Shown: one piece after another, positions 18,725-28,460 of the stretch
Numbering within the stretch: position 1 is the stretch's first letter
Layout: each line of letters begins with the position of its first letter
Source: Conyzicola nivalis
GTDB taxonomy: Bacteria > Actinomycetota > Actinomycetes > Actinomycetales > Microbacteriaceae
Direction of reading: 5' to 3'
NCBI RefSeq assembly: GCF_014639655.1
Contig: NZ_BMGB01000001.1
Location: 124,001 to 188,000 of the forward strand
DNA length: 64,000 bases
Program-made: the position numbers and the translations under genes
Notes under the pieces: model-generated
Databases searched by the model: none
Seen by the model: the letters and a program-made list of their open reading frames with translations, nothing else
Told to the model about the DNA's origin: nothing

Positions 18725-19607
18725 ACTGAGGCTCGTGACAGATGCGCCGATCGGAGTCTTCGACTCGGGAGTCGGCGGCCTGACCGTCGCCCGGGCCATC
18801 ATCGACCAGTTGCCGCGGGAGTCGATCACCTATGTCGGCGATACCGCGCACTCGCCCTACGGGCCGAAGCCGATCGCCGACGTGCGCCGCTACGCGCTCG
18901 AGGTGATGGACGACCTCGTGGCCGAGGGCGTGAAGCTGCTCGTAATCGCCTGCAACACGGCGTCGTCAGCGATGCTGCGCGACGCCCGTGAGCGGTTCAC
19001 CGGCGGCTACGGCATCCCCGTCGTCGAGGTCATCCAGCCCGCCGTGCGCGCCGCCGTGCGCCAGACGCGCAACAAACGTGTCGGGGTGATCGGCACGGTC
19101 GGTACGGTGCAGTCGCTCGCCTACGAGGACGCGTTCGCCGCGGCATCCGACCTGCACATCTTCACCGAGGCCTGCCCGCGGTTCGTCGAATTCGTCGAGG
19201 CCGGCGTCACGAGCGGCCCCGAGCTCTTCGCGGTCGCCGAGCAGTACCTCGCGCCGCTCAAGGCCGCCGACATCGACACCCTCGTGCTCGGCTGCACGCA
19301 CTATCCGCTGCTCGCCGCGGCCATCCAGTACGTGATGGGCGAGGAGGTGACCCTCGTCTCCAGCGCGGAAGAGACCGCATACGACGTGTACCGGATGCTC
19401 GTAAAACACGGCCTCGAGCGCACGTCTCACGAGTCGCCGGTCTACAGGTTCGAGGCGACCGGCGGCAGCCAGCAGCAGTTCCTGCGCCTCGCCAGCAGGT
19501 TTCTCGGCCCCGAGGTCACCCGGGTCGACCTGGTCGAGACCGGCGCGATCCACCTCCCCACGATTGACCTTTCACGAGCACCTCTACCGAAAGCAGACGC
19601 CTCATGA
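18708..19607 (+). CDS. murI: Glutamate racemase
   Basis: The 299-residue enzyme makes D-glutamate for peptidoglycan. Motifs are DSGVGGLTV, the first catalytic Cys in IACNTASS and the second in GCTHYPLL. The GTG at 18708 follows AGGAGAGGGAGC and overlaps the photolyase end; a second GTG at 18735 would remove nine residues but has a weaker ribosome site. It starts the coupled set murI-rph-rdgB, with ATGA overlaps between successive genes. Confidence 0.94.
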   Translation: MTASTKLRLVTDAPIGVFDSGVGGLTVARAIIDQLPRESITYVGDTAHSPYGPKPIADVRRYALEVMDDLVAEGVKLLVIACNTASSAMLRDARERFTGGYGIPVVEVIQPAVRAAVRQTRNKRVGVIGTVGTVQSLAYEDAFAAASDLHIFTEACPRFVEFVEAGVTSGPELFAVAEQYLAPLKAADIDTLVLGCTHYPLLAAAIQYVMGEEVTLVSSAEETAYDVYRMLVKHGLERTSHESPVYRFEATGGSQQQFLRLASRFLGPEVTRVDLVETGAIHLPTIDLSRAPLPKADAS

Positions 19608-20329
19608 CCCGTTCCGACGGCCGCACGGCCACCGACCTCCGCCCCGTCACGATCGAACGCGGCTGGAGCGCGCAGGCCGAGGGTTCCGCCCTCATCTCGT
19701 TCGGCAACACCAAGGTGTTGTGCACCGCGTCGTTCACGAACGGCGTGCCGCGCTGGCTGAAGGGAAAGGGCACCGGCTGGGTCACCGCCGAGTACTCGAT
19801 GCTTCCGCGCTCGACCAACGACCGCATGGACCGCGAGAGCGTCAAGGGCAAGATCGGCGGCCGCACGCACGAGATCTCGCGCCTCATCGGCCGCTCGCTG
19901 CGCGCCGTGGTCGACATGAAAGCGCTCGGCGAGAACACCATCGTGATCGACTGCGACGTGCTGCAGGCCGACGGTGGAACGCGCACCGCGGCGATCACCG
20001 GCGCGTACATCGCGCTCGCCGACTCGCTCGAGTGGGGCCGTGAGAAGGGATTCATCGGCAAGAACTCCAAGCCGCTCATCGACAGTGTCGCCGCGGTATC
20101 GGTCGGCATCGTGAAGGGCGAGCCGCTGCTCGACCTCGCCTACGTCGAGGACGTGAAGGCGGAGACCGACATGAACGTGGTCGTCACCGGCCGCGGTCTC
20201 TTCGTCGAGGTGCAGGGCACCGCCGAGGGCGCGCCCTTCGACCGCGACGAGCTGAATGCCCTGCTCGACCTGGCCCTCGGCGGAACGGCCGACCTCACCG
20301 CGATGCAGGTCGCGTCGCTGGCGTCATGA
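19604..20329 (+). CDS. rph: Ribonuclease PH
   Basis: The 241-residue phosphorolytic exonuclease trims tRNA 3' ends. It begins with the conserved [13 protein letters not shown] and contains the phosphate-binding [12 protein letters not shown] and the PRSTNDRM segment. The ATG overlaps the murI stop (ATGA). It is full length and normal for the family. Confidence 0.95.
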   Translation: MTRSDGRTATDLRPVTIERGWSAQAEGSALISFGNTKVLCTASFTNGVPRWLKGKGTGWVTAEYSMLPRSTNDRMDRESVKGKIGGRTHEISRLIGRSLRAVVDMKALGENTIVIDCDVLQADGGTRTAAITGAYIALADSLEWGREKGFIGKNSKPLIDSVAAVSVGIVKGEPLLDLAYVEDVKAETDMNVVVTGRGLFVEVQGTAEGAPFDRDELNALLDLALGGTADLTAMQVASLAS

Positions 20330-20910
20330 CCGTCCGGCTGGTGCTCGCCACCCACAATGCGCACAAGGTCGAGGAGTTGCGCCGCATTCTGGGCGACAGG
20401 CTCGACGGTATCGAGCTCATCGGCTACGACGGCCCCGAGCCGGTCGAAGACGGACTGACGTTCGCCGAGAACGCGCTCATCAAGGCGCGCGCAGCCGCGA
20501 AGCACACCGGCCTCGCCGCGATCGCCGACGACTCCGGGATCTCCGTCGACTCGCTCGACGGCGCCCCCGGCATCCACTCCGCCCGCTACGCAGGCAACCG
20601 CGACGACCGCGAGAACCTCGAGCTGTTGCTCGCCAACCTCGAGGGGATCACCGACCGCGAGGCACAGTTCACCTGCGCCGCGGCCCTCGTCGACGGTGAC
20701 TTCGAGCACGTCGAACTCGGTGTCTGGCCGGGCAGCGTCCTGACCGGGCCGACCGGCGTCGGCGGGTTCGGCTACGACCCGGTGTTCCAGCCGCACGGCC
20801 TCACCGTGAGCGCGGCCGAACTCACCGCCGACGAGAAGAACGCGATCAGCCACCGCGCCCTCGCGTTCGGGCAGATCATGCCGGTCGTGCGCGCTCAACT
20901 GCTGCGCTGA
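20326..20910 (+). CDS. rdgB: Non-canonical purine NTP pyrophosphatase (RdgB/HAM1)
   Basis: The 194-residue house-cleaning enzyme hydrolyses ITP, XTP and dITP. Motifs are [41 protein letters not shown] and GGFGYDPVF. It is coupled to rph by an ATGA overlap. This gene order is common in actinobacteria. A hairpin terminator follows. Confidence 0.95.
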   Translation: MTVRLVLATHNAHKVEELRRILGDRLDGIELIGYDGPEPVEDGLTFAENALIKARAAAKHTGLAAIADDSGISVDSLDGAPGIHSARYAGNRDDRENLELLLANLEGITDREAQFTCAAALVDGDFEHVELGVWPGSVLTGPTGVGGFGYDPVFQPHGLTVSAAELTADEKNAISHRALAFGQIMPVVRAQLLR

Positions 20911-20954
20911 GGTGCGCACGGCACCCTGTCGATAACGCACATCATTCCTATCAA

Positions 20955-20980
20955 GCGCGCACCCCTAGCCGGGTGCGCGC
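20955..20980 (+). terminator. Terminator of the murI-rph-rdgB operon
   Basis: The 10-bp perfect stem GCGCGCACCC / GGGTGCGCGC has a CTAGCC loop and lies 44 bp after the rdgB stop. There is no T-tract. Confidence 0.7.
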
Positions 20981-21001
20981 GCGGCGTTTACCGTTGAGCA
21001 A

Positions 21002-21928
21002 GTGACACACGACAAGCACGCCGGGCATGACCACGCCGCCGGGGTGACCAACCGCACCAGGCTCGTCGTCGCCATCGCCATAGTCGCGGTGTTTCTCGTG
21101 GTCGAGGTCGTCGGCGCGGTCCTGTCCGACTCGCTGGCCCTCTTGGCCGACGCCGGCCACATGCTCTCCGACCTGTTCGGCCTCACGGTCGCCCTGGTCG
21201 CGTTGCTCATTGCCGCGCGTCCGGCAACCGATCGGCAGACCTTCGGCTACCAACGCGCCGAGGTGTTCGGCGCCCTCATCAACGGTGTGATCCTCACGGT
21301 CGTCGCGATCTTCGTCGCCGTGGAGGGCGTGGGTCGCCTGCTGCGGCCCGACGACGCCGAGGTGCTCGGTACGCCGATGCTCGTGGTCGCCGTGATCGGG
21401 TTGGGGGCGAACGTGGCGTCGATGCTCGTTCTGCGCGGCGGCAGCGACCAGTCGATCGGCATGCGCGGCGCCTACCTCGAGGTGCTCGGCGACTTCTTCG
21501 GCTCCGTCACGGCGATCGTGGCCGCGCTCGCCATCCTGCTCACCGGCTTCGTGCAGGCCGACGCGATCGCGTCGCTCGTGATCGCCGCGCTCATCGCGCC
21601 GCGGGCGTTTATGCTCCTGCGCGACGTCGTGCACGTGTTGAGCGAGTCGGTGCCGCGCAACATGGACGTCGAGACGATCCGCGAGCACATCCTGGGCACC
21701 CCGGGCGTCGTCGACGTGCACGACGTGCACGTCTGGGCCATCACCTCGGGCGCCCCCGTCTTCTCCGCCCACGTCGTGGTGACCAAGGAGCTGTTCGAGA
21801 GCGGCGGCACCGGCGCGCTGCTCGACGAACTGGGCGGCTGCCTATCGGGTCACTTCGACGTCGCGCACTCGACGTTCCAGCTCGAACCGACCGAGCACGC
21901 CGACCACGAAGAGCAGCACCACCGCTAG
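21002..21928 (+). CDS. Cation diffusion facilitator metal exporter (CzcD/ZitB type)
   Basis: The 308-residue Zn/Cd/Co or Mn efflux antiporter has a His-rich N-terminus (HDKHAGHDH), six membrane segments, the metal-site signature LADAGHMLSD and its partner AD in the fifth segment, and a C-terminal ferredoxin-like cytoplasmic domain. A GTG start lies just after TACCGT (20989-20994), consistent with a leaderless start. Its position beside the Mn uptake gene hints at metal homeostasis; metal specificity is not readable with certainty. Confidence 0.9.
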   Translation: MTHDKHAGHDHAAGVTNRTRLVVAIAIVAVFLVVEVVGAVLSDSLALLADAGHMLSDLFGLTVALVALLIAARPATDRQTFGYQRAEVFGALINGVILTVVAIFVAVEGVGRLLRPDDAEVLGTPMLVVAVIGLGANVASMLVLRGGSDQSIGMRGAYLEVLGDFFGSVTAIVAALAILLTGFVQADAIASLVIAALIAPRAFMLLRDVVHVLSESVPRNMDVETIREHILGTPGVVDVHDVHVWAITSGAPVFSAHVVVTKELFESGGTGALLDELGGCLSGHFDVAHSTFQLEPTEHADHEEQHHR

Positions 21929-21969
21929 TTTCGGACTGCCGAAAAAGCTAGGGTTTCGGGGTGCCGAAA
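21929..21969. promoter_or_regulatory. Two tandem metal-regulator palindromes over a leaderless promoter
   Basis: Two perfect inverted repeats, TTTCGG-N4-CCGAAA, occupy 21929-21944 and 21954-21969. Between them TAGGGT (21949-21954) ends seven bases before the GTG at 21961, so the second palindrome covers both the predicted transcription start and the start codon. This is the expected operator for the DtxR/MntR-type regulator encoded in the same operon. Confidence 0.8.
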
Positions 21970-23205
21970 TCGTCGATCGCCCCACCAAGCAAGGTCACCG
22001 CCCGCTCCACCCTGCTGCTGCTCGGGCCCGCCTTCGTCGCGGCCATCGCTTACGTCGACCCCGGCAACGTCGCCGCCAACCTCACCGCCGGCGCCCGCTA
22101 CGGCTACCTGCTGCTCTGGGTGCTCATCCTCGCCAACCTCGTCGCCGTGATCGTGCAATACCAGTCGGCCAAGGTCGGACTCGTCACCGGCCGTAGCCTC
22201 TCCGAGCTGCTGGGCGAGCGGCTGAGAACCGGCCCGCGCCGCCTCTACTGGGGCCAGGCCGAGCTCGTCGCGGCCGCCACCGACATCGCCGAGGTGATCG
22301 GCGGCGCCATCGCCCTCAACCTGCTGTTCGGCATACCGCTGCTGCTCGGCGGCGTCATCGTCGGTGTCGCGTCGATGATCCTGCTCGCCGTGCAGTCCCG
22401 GCGAGGCCAGCGCTCGTTCGAGATCGTGATCGTGACCCTCCTCGGCGTGATCGTCGTCGGTTTCGTCTCCGGCCTGTTCGTGAGCGACCTCGACGCCGGC
22501 CAGATGCTCGCGGGGGTCGTCCCACGCTTCGAGGGCGCCGACTCCGTGCTGCTCGCGTCGAGCATGCTCGGGGCCACGGTGATGCCGCACGTCATCTACC
22601 TGCACTCGGCGCTCGCTCGCGACCGACACGGTGTGACGCGCGACGCGAGTCGCATCCGGATGCTGCTGAACGCCACCCGCTGGGACGTCGGGGCCGCCCT
22701 CGTGGTTGCCGGCGCCATCAACATCTCGATGCTGCTGCTGGCCGCGTCGAGCCTGCGCGGCGTCGAGGGTACCGACTCGATCGAGGGGGCGCACGCCGCC
22801 ATCGAGGCGAACCTCGGTCCCGTCATCGGGGTCGTGTTCGCCCTCGGTCTTCTCGCGTCCGGCCTCGCCTCGACGAGTGTCGGCACGTACGCGGGCGCGT
22901 CGATCATGGGCGGGCTGCTGCGCGTGAAGATCCCGCTGTTGGCCCGTCGGCTGGTGACGCTCGTACCCGCGCTGTTCGTGCTCGCCGTCGGCTTCGACCC
23001 GACCAGGGCGCTCGTCCTCAGCCAGGTGGTGCTGAGTTTCGGCATCCCGTTCGCCCTCGTGCCGCTCGTCACGTTCGCCAGCTCGAAGACGCTGATGGGC
23101 GAGTTCGCGAACGCCGCCTGGCTGCGCTGGGTGAGCTGGGTCGCGACCGCCGCGATCATCGTCATCAACGTCGTGCTCATCGCCCTGGTGATCGGGGGCG
23201 CCTGA
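21961..23205 (+). CDS. mntH: NRAMP-family divalent metal (Mn2+) transporter
   Basis: The 414-residue proton-coupled importer has about eleven membrane segments. The metal site is visible as DPGN in the first helix and MPH in the sixth (GATVMPHVIYLHS). The GTG start is embedded in the second operator palindrome and is probably leaderless. One base of overlap (TGATG) couples it to the regulator gene. The context supports Mn as substrate. Confidence 0.93.
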   Translation: MPKSSIAPPSKVTARSTLLLLGPAFVAAIAYVDPGNVAANLTAGARYGYLLLWVLILANLVAVIVQYQSAKVGLVTGRSLSELLGERLRTGPRRLYWGQAELVAAATDIAEVIGGAIALNLLFGIPLLLGGVIVGVASMILLAVQSRRGQRSFEIVIVTLLGVIVVGFVSGLFVSDLDAGQMLAGVVPRFEGADSVLLASSMLGATVMPHVIYLHSALARDRHGVTRDASRIRMLLNATRWDVGAALVVAGAINISMLLLAASSLRGVEGTDSIEGAHAAIEANLGPVIGVVFALGLLASGLASTSVGTYAGASIMGGLLRVKIPLLARRLVTLVPALFVLAVGFDPTRALVLSQVVLSFGIPFALVPLVTFASSKTLMGEFANAAWLRWVSWVATAAIIVINVVLIALVIGGA

Positions 23206-23867
23206 TGCCCCAGAAGCCGCTATACGCGACGGCGGTCGAGGACTACGTGAAGGTCATCTACGCGCACACCGAGTGGCAGCCGGAGCCGATCACGACGTCG
23301 GTGCTCGCCGGACGGTTGGGGCTCGCCGCGTCGTCCGTCACCGAGATGGTGAAGAAGCTCGGGGTTCAAGGACTGGTCGACCACGTTCCCTACGGGGCCG
23401 TGATCCTGACACCGGATGGCACGGCTCTCGCCCTGCGGATGGTGCGGCGCCATCGGCTGATCGAGACCTGGCTGGCCGGGCAGTTCGGCTACGGCTGGCA
23501 CGAGGTGCACGACGAGGCGGAGGTGCTCGAGCACGCCCTGAGCGACCGCCTGCTGGACAGCATCGACGAACAGCTGGGCTTTCCGACCCGAGACCCGCAC
23601 GGCGACCCGATCCCGAGCCGCGACGGCCGGGTCGAGCAGCCGGCCGCCGTGCTGCTGCGCCGCATCGGCATGGGGGAGACGGTGCGGGTCGTGCGGATCA
23701 GCGATCGCGACCCCGCGCTGCTGCGCCGCCTCGAGGCCGAGTCGATCACGCTCGATCGCGAGTTCACGGTCGAGTCGGTCGAGCCCTTCGCCGTGCGGCT
23801 GCGGGACGGGCGGTCGGCGGTAGCCCTCGCGCACGACTGCCTCGACTCGGTCTGGGTGGGCCGATAG
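23205..23867 (+). CDS. mntR: DtxR/MntR-family metal-dependent repressor
   Basis: The 220-residue regulator has an N-terminal winged helix (VLAGRLGLAASSVTEMVKKL), a dimerisation/metal domain with HEVHDEAEVLEH, and a C-terminal SH3-like domain. At the position where iron-sensing DtxR/IdeR carry Cys (ACRWEH), this protein has Glu (AEVLEH), which is typical of Mn-sensing MntR. It is co-transcribed with mntH, so the tandem TTTCGG palindromes are probably autoregulatory. The Mn preference is inferred. Confidence 0.88.
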   Translation: MPQKPLYATAVEDYVKVIYAHTEWQPEPITTSVLAGRLGLAASSVTEMVKKLGVQGLVDHVPYGAVILTPDGTALALRMVRRHRLIETWLAGQFGYGWHEVHDEAEVLEHALSDRLLDSIDEQLGFPTRDPHGDPIPSRDGRVEQPAAVLLRRIGMGETVRVVRISDRDPALLRRLEAESITLDREFTVESVEPFAVRLRDGRSAVALAHDCLDSVWVGR

Positions 23868-23895
23868 CGACGAGGCCGCGTAAAGTAGCAGCGCT

Positions 23896-24504
23896 ATGAC
23901 TACTCACACCCCGAAGAACCAGCCCAACGACGATTCCCCCGCCGAACGCATCGCGAAGGTCGTCGCCGAGCTGGGGGAGGACGACGTCATCGCGCGCGCC
24001 ACGGCGCTCATCGCCGGCCTCAACGCGGGCGAAGAATTCCTGCTCGCCGTCGGAGGGCGTCACGCGCAGGGCATCCTCGACGGCGCCCCGGCGCTGTACT
24101 GGCCCGAGGTGTGGGGCGCCCGCACGTTCCTCTACGTGTGGAACGACAGCGCCATCCCCGCCGTGCTCGCCGGTCTCGGCAACCAGGCCTGGCGCGTCCG
24201 CGAGATGAGCGCGAAGGTGGTCGCGCGGCGCGAGCTGCAGTACCCCGCCGAGGTGGCCGCGCTCGCGACCGACGAGGTGGCCCGCGTGCGAGCACAAGCC
24301 GCGCGTGCGCTCGGCGAGATCGGCAGCGCCGACGAGGTCGACGTGCTGCGATCCCTGCTGAAGGACCCCGAGATCGAGGTGCGCCGCGAGGCGGGCGGGG
24401 CGCTCAAGAAGCTGCGCGCGAAACTTCCGGCGGCCGAAGCCCCCGGCGCATCCGACGGCTCCACCGCTTCCGACGGCTCCGGCGAAGCGCCGAACGAAGG
24501 CTAG
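23896..24504 (+). CDS. HEAT-repeat protein
   Basis: The 202-residue soluble protein has two to three HEAT-like helical repeats (AWRVREMSAKVVARRE, ARVRAQAARALGEIG, IEVRREAGGALKKL) and a Ser/Gly/Asp-rich tail. It is probably a protein-binding scaffold; no enzymatic motif is visible. TAAAGT lies shortly upstream, suggesting a very short leader. Its TAG stop shares the palindrome CTAG with the stop of the converging DedA gene. Confidence 0.78.
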   Translation: MTTHTPKNQPNDDSPAERIAKVVAELGEDDVIARATALIAGLNAGEEFLLAVGGRHAQGILDGAPALYWPEVWGARTFLYVWNDSAIPAVLAGLGNQAWRVREMSAKVVARRELQYPAEVAALATDEVARVRAQAARALGEIGSADEVDVLRSLLKDPEIEVRREAGGALKKLRAKLPAAEAPGASDGSTASDGSGEAPNEG

Positions 24505-25256
24505 TTCTTCGGGTCGTTGCTCTTGTCCTGGTCGAACAGGGCCTGGTCGAGCACGAGTTCCGAGGTGTCGGTCGCGGCGGCGGCCGCGCGGTTCTTACGC
24601 GACTTCCGCACCGACTGGATGTAGTGGTACGCCGTCGGGATGACTGAGACGGCCACCGCGCCGAGCAGGATGACGTCGATGTAGTGGGTGACGAAGTCGG
24701 CAACCGGCGGGATGTATCCCAGCAGGAAGCCGGCGAAGGTCAGGCCACCGCCCCAGATCAGCGCGCCGATGAGGTTGTAGAGCGAGTACTTCTTGTAGTT
24801 CATGTGGCCCACGCCCGCGGCGACGGGGGCGAAGGTGCGCACGATCGGCACGAAGCGGGCGACGATGACCGCGAAGCCGCCGAAGCGCTCGAAGAACGAG
24901 TTGGTGCGGCGCACGTTCTCCATCGAGAACAGGCCGGTCTCCTTGCGCTCGAAGACCTTCGGGCCGAGCTTGTGGCCGATCAGATAGCCGACCTCTCCGC
25001 CGAGGAACGCCGCGAATCCGATCGCCAGGCACACCCACCAGATGTCGATCTCGATGCCCGACCCGCCGACGGCCACGGTACCGGCGAAGGTAAGCAGGCC
25101 CGTGATCACGAGCAGGGTGTCACCGGGGAGAAGGAAACCGACGAGCAGACCCGTCTCGGCGAACACGATGAAGCACACACCGAGCAGCGCGAAGGCGCCG
25201 AATCCCTCGATCAGATTCGCTGGATCGAGGAACGGGATGAGGGCGGTTGAAAACAC
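24501..25256 (-). CDS. DedA family membrane protein
   Basis: The 251-residue VTT/DedA-domain protein belongs to a family of flippase-like membrane proteins linked to lipid-carrier recycling and envelope homeostasis. Signatures are FAETGLLVGFLLPGDTLL, FLGGEVGYLIG and ARFVPIVRTFAPVAAG. I chose GTG 25256 because GGAG lies eight bases upstream; the TTG at 25262 is too near that site. It has a Lys/Arg then Asp-rich C-terminal tail. Confidence 0.9.
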   Translation of the reverse strand: MFSTALIPFLDPANLIEGFGAFALLGVCFIVFAETGLLVGFLLPGDTLLVITGLLTFAGTVAVGGSGIEIDIWWVCLAIGFAAFLGGEVGYLIGHKLGPKVFERKETGLFSMENVRRTNSFFERFGGFAVIVARFVPIVRTFAPVAAGVGHMNYKKYSLYNLIGALIWGGGLTFAGFLLGYIPPVADFVTHYIDVILLGAVAVSVIPTAYHYIQSVRKSRKNRAAAAATDTSELVLDQALFDQDKSNDPKN

Positions 25257-25428
25257 GGGCAAGACTCCAGTCGTCGGTTGCCGTTGAGGTCAATCGGCGG
25301 CGGCTACGGTGTGAACTCCTCACAGGGTACTCCGCGCCGCGTCACAGGATGCTGAGAAATGCGCCTATTCGCAAGAGATCATTCTGAAGGTGTACGCGAC
25401 CCGTCGCACGGGGGAGCGCGGCCCGTCC

Positions 25429-27267
25429 TCAGGCGTCCCGATCGGCCTCTCCATCGCCCGTCATGATCGCCCGGATTCGCTTCACCGGCAGCTTCGGCGA
25501 GCGATCGGCGTTGACCACCCCGTTCGTCTCCTGGCCGGTGTCGGTCAGCTGGGTGTAGCAGTAGCCGGAGAGCACCTCGCTCGCGCGCACCGCGTCGAGC
25601 AGGGCGGCCATCCGCTTCGCGAAGTCGTCGGCCGACGAGGCCGTCGAATAGCCCCACGCGTCGTCGAACTCGCTGTCGGGCGCGAACTTCACGCCGCCGA
25701 ACTCGGTGAGCATCACCGGCTGGCCGCGGTCGGGTTCGTCGCTCAGGCGCAGGCGTCGACCGGCCGGGCCGATGCCGGCGAAAAGCGCGTCGACGCTGGC
25801 CTTGTCCGCGTACCGGGCGGCGAGCACCTCGCCCGACTCCTCGTAGTCGTGGATCGACCAGATGTCGGAGTCGAGGTGCTCCCAGCCGTCGTTCGACACG
25901 ACGGGCCTCGAGGGGTCGAGGCTCTTGGTGAGGTGGAAGAGGCTGCGCACGTGGTCGCGCACGGCCGCGTCCTGGGAGATGTGCTGCACGCCCCAGCTCT
26001 CGTTCAATGGCACCCAGGTGACGATGCTCGGGTGCGAGGAGTCGCGACGGATGACGTCGGACCACTCGGTCGCGACCCTGCGCGCCGCCGTGGGCGAGAA
26101 CTCGTAGGCGCTGGGCATTTCCTCCCAGAGCAGCAGGCCGAGCCGGTCGGCCCAGTAGAGAAAGCGTGGGTCTTCGATCTTCTGGTGCACACGCGCCGAG
26201 TTGAAGCCGAGGTCCTTGATGAGTTGCACCTCGGCCCGAAGTGCGTCGGCCGAGGGCGCCGCGAGATGCGACTCGGGCCAGTACCCCTGGCTCAGCACCG
26301 AGCGCAGGAACACGGGGCGGTCGTTGAGAAGGAAGCGACCCCGGTCGACCGCCGCGCTGCGCAGACCGAAGTAGGAGTAGATGGTGTCGCTCGACGCGAG
26401 CCCGCTCAACGTGACCTTGACGTCGATGAGCCGCGGCGCGAGGTCGCTCCACAGCAGCTCCTCGTAGTTCTGCCCGTTGATCTGCCGGGGGACGACGACG
26501 GTGACGCTCACCCGGTGCGAGTGCACGGCGATGCCGTGGGTCGCGAGCGGCTCGCCCTCGTAGCTGAGCTCGACCTCGAGGCGGGTGTCGGCGTCGAGGC
26601 GTCGGTTGAGTTCGACGGTGACCACGACCGATCCCGTCGCCACGTCGGGGGCGAGCGCCAGGTGGTCGACGTGCAACTCGGGCACCGTCTCGAGCCAGAC
26701 CGGCTGCCAGATCCCGGTGGTGCGGTGGTACCAGATGACGTGCGGGTCGAGCTCCCAGTCCTGCTTGCCGCGCGGCTGGGCGACGTCGAGCGGGTCGTCT
26801 TCGGCGCGCACCACGAGCGCGTGCGGGCCGTCGCCGGTCACGGCATCGGTGACGTCGAACGAGAACGGGGTGTGACCGCCCTCGTGGTGGCCGAGCAGCA
26901 CGCCGCCCAGCCAGACGGAGCACCGGTAGTCGACCGCCCCGAAGTGCAGCAGAGTGCGGCCGCCGTCGCGCGACGGCACGATGATCGACCGGCGGTACCA
27001 GACGACCGGGTGATAGCCGGTGTCGTTGATGCCGGATGCCGGGGACTCGGGCGGGAACGGCACGGTGATCGTGCGGTCGAACGCCGTCGGGGTGGCCGGG
27101 ACGAACCATCGATCGCGCAGTCCCTTATCGGCGTCGTCGAAACGCAGGTCCCACTCGCCGCTCAGATCCGTCCACGACGGGCGCACGAGCTGCGGTCGAG
27201 GGTAGCTGCCGTCTTGGCGCGAAGCGCGAATCGGGGTGGCGGTCGTAGCGAGGGCGTCGATGTCCAT
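25429..27267 (-). CDS. Glycoside hydrolase family 2 (beta-galactosidase/beta-glucuronidase-like)
   Basis: The 612-residue cytoplasmic enzyme (no signal peptide) has the sugar-binding jelly-roll, immunoglobulin-like and TIM-barrel order of GH2. The acid/base Glu is in WVPLNESWG and the nucleophile Glu in VMLTEFGGVKF. It is shorter than LacZ and close to beta-glucuronidase or small beta-galactosidases. The ATG at 27267 has no ribosome site, so a short or absent leader is likely. A LacI-type operator lies about 20 bp upstream. It probably hydrolyses oligosaccharides imported by the ABC system at 28598-31705. Confidence 0.88.
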   Translation of the reverse strand: MDIDALATTATPIRASRQDGSYPRPQLVRPSWTDLSGEWDLRFDDADKGLRDRWFVPATPTAFDRTITVPFPPESPASGINDTGYHPVVWYRRSIIVPSRDGGRTLLHFGAVDYRCSVWLGGVLLGHHEGGHTPFSFDVTDAVTGDGPHALVVRAEDDPLDVAQPRGKQDWELDPHVIWYHRTTGIWQPVWLETVPELHVDHLALAPDVATGSVVVTVELNRRLDADTRLEVELSYEGEPLATHGIAVHSHRVSVTVVVPRQINGQNYEELLWSDLAPRLIDVKVTLSGLASSDTIYSYFGLRSAAVDRGRFLLNDRPVFLRSVLSQGYWPESHLAAPSADALRAEVQLIKDLGFNSARVHQKIEDPRFLYWADRLGLLLWEEMPSAYEFSPTAARRVATEWSDVIRRDSSHPSIVTWVPLNESWGVQHISQDAAVRDHVRSLFHLTKSLDPSRPVVSNDGWEHLDSDIWSIHDYEESGEVLAARYADKASVDALFAGIGPAGRRLRLSDEPDRGQPVMLTEFGGVKFAPDSEFDDAWGYSTASSADDFAKRMAALLDAVRASEVLSGYCYTQLTDTGQETNGVVNADRSPKLPVKRIRAIMTGDGEADRDA

Positions 27268-27285
27268 GGCTACAGTGTGCTGCAT

Positions 27286-27303
27286 TTTTGCAGCGCTGTA
27301 AAA
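27286..27303. promoter_or_regulatory. LacI-type operator upstream of GH2 gene
   Basis: TTGCAGCGCTGTAA (27288-27301) differs by one base from the perfect palindrome before the importer operon and is flanked by T and A runs. It lies between the LacI gene end and the GH2 start, at the expected promoter position on the minus strand. Confidence 0.75.
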
Positions 27304-27342
27304 CGGCAATCCGAGCCGCGCGCAATGCAGCGCGTCGCCGGT

Positions 27343-28353
27343 TCAGTCGCTCGGGGCGCTTTCCCGCACGACGAACGAGTAGTCGGCGATGCGATGCCGG
27401 CCGAGACCGGTGTATCCGCCGATGCGCTCCTCGAGCATGTCGAGCGCCATCGTCGCGATCTGCGTCGTGTCCGGCGCCACCGTGGTGAGCGACGGGTGTG
27501 TGAAGGCCGCCATGGAGATGTCGTCCCACCCCACGACGGCGACATCCTCGGGCACCCGCAACCCGTGCTCCTGCAGGGCGCGGAGGGCTCCGATAGCCGC
27601 GAGGTCGTCGCGGCAGACGAGCCCGTCGAAGACCCGGCCGTCCGCGAGGGCGCGACGCATCGCATCCGCGGCATCTTTCGCACTGATCGCCGCGCTCGGG
27701 ACCACGAGCGACATATCGACGGTGAGTCCCGCCGCGTCGAGCGCGAGCTGGAAGCCCCTGAGGCGCTGCAGCGAGGTGACCGACTGGTCGAACTCCTCGT
27801 GGCCGACGAACCCGATGCGCGTGCGCCCCGCCGCGACGAGGTGACTGGTGGCCTGGATCGCCGCCGCCTCGTTGTCGATCATCACGTGGTCGACGCTGAG
27901 CGGAGCGGGCCCCTCGCCGAGCAAGACGAGCGGCACGTCGGCCCGGCGCTTCGAGATCTCCATCGACGGCATGCGCGACGGCTGGAAGATGACGCCGTCG
28001 ACGAGTCCCGCTTCACGCGTGGAGATGATCGCCCGCTCGCTCTCGATGGTGCCGTCGGTCTGCTCGAGCAGCAGGCGGTAGCCGCGGGCGCTCGCCAGGT
28101 GGGCGATGATGCGCGCCAGCTCGGCGAAGTACGGCAGGCTCACGTCGCTGAAGGCGAGGGACAGCATTCCCGTGCGGCCCGTCGCGAGCCGGCGGGCCGA
28201 CGCGTTGGGGCGGTAGCCCAGCTCGCTGATCGCCGCCTCGACGCGGGCCCGCATGCTCGGGCTCACGTGCGGGTACTGGTGCACGACGTTCGACACGGTC
28301 TTCATCGAGACACCGGCGAGCTCGGCCACGTCCTGCAGGCGCACGTTTGCCAT
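27343..28353 (-). CDS. LacI-family transcriptional regulator
   Basis: The 336-residue repressor has an N-terminal helix-turn-helix and hinge (LQDVAELAGVSMKTVSNVVH) and a periplasmic-binding-like sugar domain. The ATG at 28353 is set by the conserved N-terminus. It is divergent from the importer operon, whose promoter contains TTACAGCGCTGTAA, a central-CG palindrome typical of LacI operators. It probably responds to an oligosaccharide taken up by this locus. Confidence 0.92.
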   Translation of the reverse strand: MANVRLQDVAELAGVSMKTVSNVVHQYPHVSPSMRARVEAAISELGYRPNASARRLATGRTGMLSLAFSDVSLPYFAELARIIAHLASARGYRLLLEQTDGTIESERAIISTREAGLVDGVIFQPSRMPSMEISKRRADVPLVLLGEGPAPLSVDHVMIDNEAAAIQATSHLVAAGRTRIGFVGHEEFDQSVTSLQRLRGFQLALDAAGLTVDMSLVVPSAAISAKDAADAMRRALADGRVFDGLVCRDDLAAIGALRALQEHGLRVPEDVAVVGWDDISMAAFTHPSLTTVAPDTTQIATMALDMLEERIGGYTGLGRHRIADYSFVVRESAPSD

Positions 28354-28460
28354 GGTGGTCCGTTTCTTGTCCGTCGGGAGGCGTGGCGCTCGTCGCCGTC
28401 GACCCGCGCGTTCTCGCTGCTCACTGTACCGACCGATACCGCAGTGAAAGCTCGTTTTGC

